NCBI RefSeq assembly: GCF_016892605.1
Contig: NZ_JAFEMV010000001.1
Span: 372,001-436,000, forward strand
Length of the DNA: 64,000 bases
Source of the DNA: Desemzia sp. RIT 804
GTDB lineage: Bacteria > Bacillota > Bacilli > Lactobacillales > Carnobacteriaceae
Direction of reading: 5' to 3'
Shown here: positions 57,574 through 64,000 of the stretch, piece after piece
Layout: every line of letters begins with the position of its first letter
Position numbering within the stretch: the first letter of the stretch is position 1
The notes under the pieces: model-generated
What the model was told of the DNA's origin: nothing
What the model saw: the letters and a program-made list of their open reading frames with translations, nothing else
The model's database searches: none
Program-made: the position numbers and the translations under genes

Positions 57574-58779
57574 GTGTTAAAAGGGAAAAAAATTGCGGTA
57601 TACATTACAGGTGGGATCGCAGCTTACAAATCTGCGGATCTGGTAAGACGTTTGATTAAAGAAGGTGCTGAAGTAAAAGTAGCCATGACATCAGCAGCGA
57701 CAGAATTTATCACACCTTATACATTACAGATATTAAGTAAACATGATGTATACACAGACATATTTGACGAAAAAGATTCTGCAAATGTCAGTCATATTCA
57801 TTTAGCAGATTGGTCTGAATTAGCTGTTGTAGCGCCTGCTACAGCCAATATCATGGCAAAAATGGCGAATGGAATCGCTGATGACTTTGCAACCACTACT
57901 TTGTTGGCGACAACAGCTCCGATTTTTATTGTACCGGCAATGAATACTCATATGTTAGGAAATGCTGCTACAGTACGTAATTGGAAGCAGCTGGAAGAAG
58001 ATGGCCATTTTATTATGGAACCTGATACTGGTTTTTTAGCAGAGGGTTATGAAGGAAAAGGACGATTTCCAGAACCTGAAAACATTGTGGAAACGATCCA
58101 AAGCTTTTTATTAAGAAATCAACAGGATTTACCATTAACAGGAAAGAAATTTGTAGTGACGGCAGGAGGAACTAAAGAACGTTTAGATCCTGTTCGTTAT
58201 ATTACCAATGATTCTTCTGGAAAAATGGGATATAGCTTAGCGATAGCCGCTAGAAATATGGGAGCAGATGTAACGCTAGTTTCTGCCTCGGATAATTTAG
58301 AAACCCCATTTGGAGTTCAAATGGTCTCTGTCGATTCTGCAGGTCAAATGTATGAGGCTGTATTTAAAGAATTCGAACAAGCAGATGTCATTATTATGGC
58401 GGCAGCAGTGTCTGATTATACGCCTAAAAATCAAGCGAAACAAAAAATAAAAAAGAGTGAAGAAGATCTGACGATTTTTTTAGCTAAAACAAAAGATATT
58501 TTAGCTACAATGGGGCAAAAGAAAACGCACCAATTCTTAGTGGGATTTGCAGCAGAAACACATGATGTAGCAAAGTATGCTAAGGGAAAACTAGAAAAGA
58601 AAAAAGCTGATATGATTGTAGCGAACGATGTATCTAAACCTCATGCCGGTTTTAATAAAGATACAAACGAAGTTACGATTTTTTCAACTGATGAAGAACC
58701 AGTGGAAGTATCGGTTAGGACTAAAAAAGAAGTTGCAGAAGAAATCATTCAACAAGTGATTAAGAAAATGAGCAAGTAA
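57574..58779 (+). CDS. coaBC: Bifunctional phosphopantothenoylcysteine decarboxylase / phosphopantothenate-cysteine ligase
   Basis: Two steps of coenzyme A synthesis. GTG start at 57574 behind GGGGGAA; 401 residues. CoaC (about 1-180) has the flavin-binding VYITGGIAAYKSADLVR, the catalytic histidine in SHIHLADW, and PAMNTHM. CoaB (about 190-400) has VVTAGGTKERLDPVRYITNDSSGKMG and AAVSDYTPK. It begins directly downstream of the repeat array, with TTGTTT/TAGAAT-like promoter sequence at 57508-57534 but non-ideal spacing. coaD lies at 17 kb. Confidence 0.96.
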   Translation: MLKGKKIAVYITGGIAAYKSADLVRRLIKEGAEVKVAMTSAATEFITPYTLQILSKHDVYTDIFDEKDSANVSHIHLADWSELAVVAPATANIMAKMANGIADDFATTTLLATTAPIFIVPAMNTHMLGNAATVRNWKQLEEDGHFIMEPDTGFLAEGYEGKGRFPEPENIVETIQSFLLRNQQDLPLTGKKFVVTAGGTKERLDPVRYITNDSSGKMGYSLAIAARNMGADVTLVSASDNLETPFGVQMVSVDSAGQMYEAVFKEFEQADVIIMAAAVSDYTPKNQAKQKIKKSEEDLTIFLAKTKDILATMGQKKTHQFLVGFAAETHDVAKYAKGKLEKKKADMIVANDVSKPHAGFNKDTNEVTIFSTDEEPVEVSVRTKKEVAEEIIQQVIKKMSK

Positions 58780-58794
58780 AGGTGTGAAGTGATT

Positions 58795-61215
58795 TTGAAT
58801 TTAATCGCTAAAGTAATTGTGGACGTTCCAACCATGCAAACAAATCAACCATACGATTATCAAATACCAGAAGAATTCACAGGACAGATCCTTCCTGGAA
58901 TGAGAGTAGAAGTTCCTTTCGGACAAGGAAAAAGAGTCGTTCAAGGGTTTGTCGTCTCAGTAGTTGAAGAAGCTTCATTTACAGGACAGTTGAAAAATAT
59001 ATCTGGCGTAATGGATCTGCATCCTGTACTAAATAATGAGTTGATCCAATTAGGAAAAGACATGGCAGATAGAACATTTAGTTTTCAAATAACATGTTAT
59101 CAAACGATGCTGCCTGCGGTGTTGCGAGCCAAATATGAGAAAAGTGTTCGCTTGATTGATGAACTTGATGAGGAACTGTTTTTTGAATTATTTAAAGGAA
59201 AAGACGAAATAGCATGGGAAGATGCAGTGAACCGCGGGATTTTACCTCAATTAACACAGCTGAAAAAACAAGATACTGTTGAAGTTGTGTATTCTATAAA
59301 GAATCGAGCCAACAAGAAAAAAAGAAGAATGGTAAAACCTAGCCTATCTTTTGAACAGCTTGAAGAGGAAAAAATGAGTTTGCGGAAAACAGCTAAAAAG
59401 CAATTGCATCTATTAGATGTACTACAATCGTTGTCTTTATCTGAACAATCAATCAGTACCCAAGAATTAAAGAAAGTTTATGAACTTCAGTCTGCGGTCA
59501 TTCGTGAAGCAGAGAAGAAAAACTGGCTAACTTTATTTGAAGAAGAAGTTTACCGAGATCCATTTAAAGATCATACCTTTGAAAAAACAGCGCCTCACAT
59601 GCTTACTGAACAGCAACAACATGCTTTCGATACTATTCAATCCGCTGTAACTCATGAACAATCAGAGACCTTTTTGTTAAGAGGGGTTACGGGTAGCGGG
59701 AAAACTGAGGTTTATCTGCAAACTATTGCTTCAGTGTTGAAAAAAGGGCAAACGGCATTGATGCTGGTTCCTGAAATTGCATTGACACCTCAAATGGTAA
59801 CTAGCTTTAAAGGCCGTTTCGGAGATGAAGTAGCTGTTTTGCATAGTGGTTTATCTGATGGTGAAAAGTTTGATGAATGGCGCAAGATAGAAAGAGAAGA
59901 AGCAAAGGTAGTTGTTGGTGCTCGTTCTTCTATATTTGCACCTGTTAAAAACTTAGGTGTAATCATTATGGATGAAGAACACGAGAGCAGTTACAAACAA
60001 GATGAAAATCCTCGTTATCATGCTCGAGACGTGGCTGTGTGGCGTTCTAAATTTCATAACTGCCCATTGATTTTAGGGAGTGCCACACCTTCTTTGGAAT
60101 CTCGCGCAAGGGCTCAAAAAAAAGTGTATACTTTGGTGGAACTGCCTGATCGTGTCAATAAAAGGATGCTTCCTGAAGTAACTATTATAGATATGCGTGA
60201 TGAAGGAAAAAGTGGAAACCGTAGCAGCTTTTCATTAGCGCTGCAAGAAAAAATACGTGATCGTCTGGCTAAAAAAGAACAAATTGTATTGATGCTCAAT
60301 CGAAGAGGGTATTCTTCATTTGTGATGTGCCGAGATTGTGGCTTTGTGCTGCCTTGTCCAAATTGTGATATTTCTTTGACTTTGCACATGGACACGAAAA
60401 GCATGAAATGTCATTATTGTGGGCATGAAGAGGGTATTCCTCACACTTGTCCAGTTTGCAAAAGTTCTAAAATCCGGTATTATGGTACCGGGACGCAAAA
60501 AATCCAAGAAGAATTAGAGCAAGTGATTCCTGAGGCCAGAGTTATTCGGATGGATGTGGATACGACTCGTAAAAAAGGCGCACATGAAAAAATTCTAAAT
60601 ACCTTTGGAAAACATGAAGCAGACATTTTATTAGGAACACAAATGATTGCTAAAGGACTGGATTTTCCAAATATTACTTTAGTAGGTGTGCTGAATGCTG
60701 ACACATCACTAGGATTGCCTGATTTTCGATCCAGTGAAAAGACGTTTCAGTTGTTGACTCAAGTGAGTGGTCGAGCAGGAAGGGCTGATTTGACGGGGGA
60801 AGTCATTGTTCAAACATTTAATCCTGAACATTACTCTATTCAATTAGCTAAAAAACATGATTACGATCATTTTTACCAAAAAGAAATGGTTATTCGCCAT
60901 CGTGGAAATTATCCACCTTATTATTTCACTATCTCTATCACGGCTAGTCATACAGAAGAAAAAGTAGCGGCTAAAAAAATGTACGAAATCGTTAATTTCT
61001 TAGCGCCGCAATTGCAGCAAGACACGATTGTATTGGGTCCAACACCCAAATCTATTGCGAGGGTCAATAACCGGTTTTATTACCAAGTATTGATAAAATA
61101 TAAGTCAGAACCCACATTGATTCCTTTGCTGCACCAAATTTTAAATGAATCACAAAAAGAAATGGCTAAAGGGTTAAATATTGCGATAGACAAAGAACCA
61201 CAACAATTTATGTAA
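58795..61215 (+). CDS. priA: Primosomal protein N' (replication restart helicase PriA)
   Basis: 3'-to-5' helicase that reloads the replisome at stalled forks. I take the TTG at 58795, giving MNLIAKVIVDVPTMQTNQPYDY; the GTG at 58789 is possible. About 806 residues: N-terminal DNA-binding domains, Walker A GVTGSGKTEVYL, DEEH box, zinc-binding insertion with eight cysteines (CRDCGFVLPCPNC ... CHYCGH ... CPVCKS), and helicase motif QVSGRAGRA. Follows coaBC by nine or fifteen bases. Confidence 0.96.
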   Translation: MNLIAKVIVDVPTMQTNQPYDYQIPEEFTGQILPGMRVEVPFGQGKRVVQGFVVSVVEEASFTGQLKNISGVMDLHPVLNNELIQLGKDMADRTFSFQITCYQTMLPAVLRAKYEKSVRLIDELDEELFFELFKGKDEIAWEDAVNRGILPQLTQLKKQDTVEVVYSIKNRANKKKRRMVKPSLSFEQLEEEKMSLRKTAKKQLHLLDVLQSLSLSEQSISTQELKKVYELQSAVIREAEKKNWLTLFEEEVYRDPFKDHTFEKTAPHMLTEQQQHAFDTIQSAVTHEQSETFLLRGVTGSGKTEVYLQTIASVLKKGQTALMLVPEIALTPQMVTSFKGRFGDEVAVLHSGLSDGEKFDEWRKIEREEAKVVVGARSSIFAPVKNLGVIIMDEEHESSYKQDENPRYHARDVAVWRSKFHNCPLILGSATPSLESRARAQKKVYTLVELPDRVNKRMLPEVTIIDMRDEGKSGNRSSFSLALQEKIRDRLAKKEQIVLMLNRRGYSSFVMCRDCGFVLPCPNCDISLTLHMDTKSMKCHYCGHEEGIPHTCPVCKSSKIRYYGTGTQKIQEELEQVIPEARVIRMDVDTTRKKGAHEKILNTFGKHEADILLGTQMIAKGLDFPNITLVGVLNADTSLGLPDFRSSEKTFQLLTQVSGRAGRADLTGEVIVQTFNPEHYSIQLAKKHDYDHFYQKEMVIRHRGNYPPYYFTISITASHTEEKVAAKKMYEIVNFLAPQLQQDTIVLGPTPKSIARVNNRFYYQVLIKYKSEPTLIPLLHQILNESQKEMAKGLNIAIDKEPQQFM

Positions 61216-61278
61216 TGAAATAAATTATCAGAAATGCCCACAATAAGTTTTGGAAGTGGGATAAAGGAGTTTTGTTCA

Positions 61279-62217
61279 ATGAAAATAGTATTTATGGGAA
61301 CACCAGCTTTCTCTGTGCCTATATTGGAAGCTTTAGTTGATTCAACATACGAAGTAATAGCTGTTGTTACACAACCAGACAGACCTGTAGGAAGAAAAAA
61401 ATTATTGACACCTTCTCCAGTAAAAGAAGCAGCTTTAAAACATGGTATCGGAGTATTGCAACCAGAAAAAATTTCTGGTTCTCCAGAAATGGAAAAAATC
61501 ATAGAAATGAATCCTGATTTGATCGTTACGGCTGCATTTGGACAATTTTTACCAACTAAGTTGTTAAACGTGCCTCGTTTACGTTCTATAAATGTTCATG
61601 CTTCTTTGCTGCCTAAGTATCGTGGTGGCGCTCCAGTGCATTATGCTTTGATCAATGGAGAGACTGAAACCGGAGTCTCCATTATGTATATGGAGAAAAA
61701 AATGGATGCTGGAGATATCATTTCCCAAAAATCTTTACCGATCACAAGAGCGGACGATGTGGGGACATTGTTTAAGCGCTTAAGTGTATTGGGAAGAGAT
61801 TTGTTAATGGAAACTATCCCTCAGATCATTGACGGCACTATTGAGCCTATCAAGCAAGACGAAGAAAAAGTTACTTTTTCACCAAACATCACTCGTGAAC
61901 AAGAAGTATTGGATTGGAATAAAGAAGCTGCAGCGATCGATTGTCAAGTTAGAGGGATGCGTCCATTTCCTGGAGCTTATACCTTCTTGGAAGGCCAACG
62001 GTTAAAGATTTGGGCTGTTACGCCTCTATCCAATCAAACCGACAAAGAACCTGGAACGATTATCGATATTCAAAAAGAATCGATTTTAGTTGCATGCGGA
62101 AACAATACGGTAGTGCAACTGGATGAGATTCAACCAGCAGGCAAAACAAAAATGACAGTAGCTGCATTTGTCAGCGGGCTAGGCAGTAAACTGAGTACGG
62201 GAGAGGTCTTAGGATAA
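61279..62217 (+). CDS. fmt: Methionyl-tRNA formyltransferase
   Basis: Formylates initiator Met-tRNA using 10-formyl-THF. ATG 61279 behind AAAGGAG gives the typical MKIVFMGTPAFSVPILEAL and 312 residues; an earlier in-frame start at 61234 has no ribosome site. Motifs are the catalytic region INVHASLLPKYRGGAPVHYAL and the C-terminal OB-like domain (about 205-312, GMRPFPGAYT). rsmB starts one base after its stop. A def gene is not between priA and fmt here. Confidence 0.96.
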   Translation: MKIVFMGTPAFSVPILEALVDSTYEVIAVVTQPDRPVGRKKLLTPSPVKEAALKHGIGVLQPEKISGSPEMEKIIEMNPDLIVTAAFGQFLPTKLLNVPRLRSINVHASLLPKYRGGAPVHYALINGETETGVSIMYMEKKMDAGDIISQKSLPITRADDVGTLFKRLSVLGRDLLMETIPQIIDGTIEPIKQDEEKVTFSPNITREQEVLDWNKEAAAIDCQVRGMRPFPGAYTFLEGQRLKIWAVTPLSNQTDKEPGTIIDIQKESILVACGNNTVVQLDEIQPAGKTKMTVAAFVSGLGSKLSTGEVLG

Positions 62218-62218
62218 C

Positions 62219-63586
62219 ATGACGGAACAATCTTCAAATAAAAGAGCGGTAAAGAAAACAAGCCGCTATCAAGCTATGCAAATTTTAGACAAAACAGAAA
62301 AGAGCGGTTCATATTCAAATTTACTCTTAAATGAAGCAATTCAAAAAAATAACTTAAGCTCTGCGGATGCACGTTTGATGACAGAATTGGTATATGGTGT
62401 CTTACAACGTAAAATCACATTGGATTACTATCTAAGTCGATTCTTAAAAGAAAATCAAAAAATAGATACTTGGGTAAGAAACTTATTGCGTTTGTCTATT
62501 TATCAAATGATCTATTTAGAAAGAGTACCCGCTCATGCCATTTTATTTGAGGCTGTTGAAATAGCAAAAAAACATGGTCATGTAGGCATTAGTAAGTTTG
62601 TTAATGGAATTTTGCGAAATGCTGAAAGAAAAGGATTTCCAGCTATTGAAGACATAGAAGATCCGATTGAGCGGTTGAGTGTGTCTTGTAGTTTGCCTAA
62701 ATGGTTGGTAGAAAAATTCGTTGCGGAAATTGGGTATGAAGAAACAAAAGCTCTAGGAGAATCATTATTGATTCCGAGCCATTCGAGTGCTCGGGTAAAT
62801 GAAAAATTGACCACAGTACAAGAAGCTTTAGATTATATGGAAGAAGAAGGCTTTTATGTTCGTAAAAGCGAGCTTTCAGCGCACGGAATCGTAAGCGATA
62901 ATGGGCATTTTGCTTCTTCTGAATTATTCAAGAATGGGAAAATCACTATTCAAGATGAAACCTCTATGCTAGTTGCTCCTGCATTACAAGTAGAACCGCA
63001 TCATCAAGTTCTAGATGCTTGTGCTGCCCCAGGTGGTAAAACGACTCATATCGCAGCGTATCTTTCTAAAGAAGCGGGCGGTAAAGTAACGGCGCTTGAT
63101 TTGCATAAACACAAAGTCAAGTTGATCAAAGAAAATGCAGAAAGACTGCAAGTAGCTGATGTGGTAGAAGGGCTTGAGCAAGATGCCCGTAAGGTTGACG
63201 ATACATTTGCTAATGAAACGTTTGACCGGATATTAGTGGATGCGCCTTGCTCTGGATTGGGTTTAATGAGAAGAAAGCCTGATATCAAGTACACTAAAAA
63301 ACTTCAAGATTTTGAACAATTGCATACTATCCAATTAGATATTTTAAAACATGTAGCACCTAAATTAAAAACTGGTGGACTTCTAATCTATAGTACGTGT
63401 ACAATAACTAAAGAAGAAAATAGTCAAACAGTAAATGATTTTTTGGCAGAACATCCCGAATTCGAAAAAGAAGAGGTATTTGTTGAAGGACCTGCTAGAG
63501 ATTGTTTAAGTGATGGGTTTTTAACAATCTATCCTCATGATTTTCAATCAGACGGATTTTTCATCAGTGCTTTAAGAAAGAAATAA
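62219..63586 (+). CDS. rsmB: 16S rRNA (cytosine(967)-C5)-methyltransferase RsmB
   Basis: SAM-dependent m5C methyltransferase of 16S rRNA. The 455 residues comprise an N-terminal NusB-like RNA-binding domain (about 15-140) and a catalytic domain with DACAAPGGKTTHIA (SAM), VDAPCSGLGLMRRKPDI (PC motif) and YSTCTI (second cysteine). Fits the fmt-rsmB-stp-prkC order. Confidence 0.95.
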   Translation: MTEQSSNKRAVKKTSRYQAMQILDKTEKSGSYSNLLLNEAIQKNNLSSADARLMTELVYGVLQRKITLDYYLSRFLKENQKIDTWVRNLLRLSIYQMIYLERVPAHAILFEAVEIAKKHGHVGISKFVNGILRNAERKGFPAIEDIEDPIERLSVSCSLPKWLVEKFVAEIGYEETKALGESLLIPSHSSARVNEKLTTVQEALDYMEEEGFYVRKSELSAHGIVSDNGHFASSELFKNGKITIQDETSMLVAPALQVEPHHQVLDACAAPGGKTTHIAAYLSKEAGGKVTALDLHKHKVKLIKENAERLQVADVVEGLEQDARKVDDTFANETFDRILVDAPCSGLGLMRRKPDIKYTKKLQDFEQLHTIQLDILKHVAPKLKTGGLLIYSTCTITKEENSQTVNDFLAEHPEFEKEEVFVEGPARDCLSDGFLTIYPHDFQSDGFFISALRKK

Positions 63587-63589
63587 TGG

Positions 63590-63637
63590 AGGAAATCTCA
63601 CAGAAAAGTCTTCTTTTCTGAGAGATTGTCCTTTTTA
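63590..63637 (+). terminator. Hairpin after rsmB
   Basis: AATCTC-CAGAAAAG pairs with CTTTTCTG-GAGATT over about 19 bases with small mismatches, followed by five T. In related genomes stp is often cotranscribed with rsmB, so termination may be partial. Confidence 0.75.
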
Positions 63638-63711
63638 GTGTCTTATACTTTACTACATAGAAAAAGACAACAGTGTTCATAACTTGAATCAGGCGAAAAA
63701 GAGGTGTCAGT

Positions 63712-64000
63712 ATGAAATTGGTTGTAAAGACCGATAAGGGTAGAAAAAGAGGAACAAACCAAGATTTTGCAAATACATATAAGAATCAAAATGGTTTAAC
63801 GTTGGCTGTTTTATGTGATGGTATGGGTGGACATCGCGCTGGAGATATTGCAAGCGAGATGGTAGTATCACATTTGGGAAACAATTGGGAAAAAACAAAG
63901 CTTCAATCTGCAAAAAAAGCAGCAGAGTGGTTGAAAAGACGTGTCAATCGTGAAAATCAACGATTGGTTGAAAAAGCTAGTCAATATCCTGACTTAAAAG
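63712..64000 (+). CDS. stp: PP2C-family serine/threonine phosphatase (partial, N-terminal)
   Basis: The first 96 residues of a PP2C phosphatase cut off by the window edge. ATG 63712 behind AAGAGGTG. The motifs TDKGRKRGTNQDF and LCDGMGGHRAGDIAS carry the first metal-binding aspartates. By position after rsmB it should be Stp/PrpC, which opposes the PASTA kinase PrkC/StkP, expected just downstream. Confidence 0.92.
   Translation, partial: MKLVVKTDKGRKRGTNQDFANTYKNQNGLTLAVLCDGMGGHRAGDIASEMVVSHLGNNWEKTKLQSAKKAAEWLKRRVNRENQRLVEKASQYPDLK

Overview
The window is 64 kb of a low-GC Gram-positive chromosome. Gene content and order fit Lactobacillales, most likely Carnobacteriaceae (Carnobacterium or a close relative): an ntpFIKECGABD V-type ATPase operon in the Enterococcus hirae order, an ylbC-ylbG-rsmD-coaD-ylbL block as in Bacillales, ftsW next to pyc, RNase J2, ThiT under a TPP riboswitch, and late-competence comEA/EB/EC genes. 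The genus is an inference from family knowledge; there is no rRNA gene here. All but two genes lie on the + strand. I see no prophage, IS element, CRISPR array, tRNA or rRNA.

Layout: the end of glutamate dehydrogenase (1-285); the pyruvate dehydrogenase cluster pdhABCD (808-6099); a UPF0223 gene with an inositol-monophosphatase-family gene, then typA (6366-9622); ftsW, pyruvate carboxylase and ylbC (10006-15951); ylbG-rsmD-coaD-ylbL (16034-18563); comEA, comEB, comEC and holA (18734-23528); rpsT, uvrB, rpsO and pnp (23672-29370); a minus-strand DUF3891 gene (29824-30594); asd-dapA-rnjB (30822-34494); an HD hydrolase, a GNAT protein, riboswitch-thiT, an M50-like membrane protease and cardiolipin synthase (34859-39772); an OpuC-type osmolyte ABC transporter (39964-43455); a minus-strand SOS-controlled small gene (43540-43878); degV; the Na+ V-ATPase operon (45262-53800); a patatin-like lipase; and a housekeeping run ydbC-like, gmk, rpoZ, coaBC, priA, fmt, rsmB, with the start of a PP2C phosphatase (55646-64000).

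Metabolically, PDH (acetyl-CoA) and pyruvate carboxylase (oxaloacetate) sit near each other at the pyruvate node, and asd/dapA feed lysine and diaminopimelate synthesis. The V-ATPase proteolipid keeps the whole Na+-ligand set of the E. hirae enzyme, so Na+ extrusion is the likely role; an osmoprotectant importer lies just upstream.

The least ordinary material is intergenic. A family of imperfect-palindrome repeats with a fixed 124-125 bp period and a conserved ~25 bp linker occurs at three sites (26.8-27.1, 34.5-34.8 and 56.8-57.5 kb). The palindrome cores differ in sequence while unit length is kept. Other items are a probable orphan YolD-like gene under two LexA boxes, a ~300-nt leader with an internal terminator before the V-ATPase operon, a GC-rich possibly structured patch at 29.5-29.7 kb flanked by inverted repeats that recur at 54 kb, and folded leaders before pnp and rpsO.
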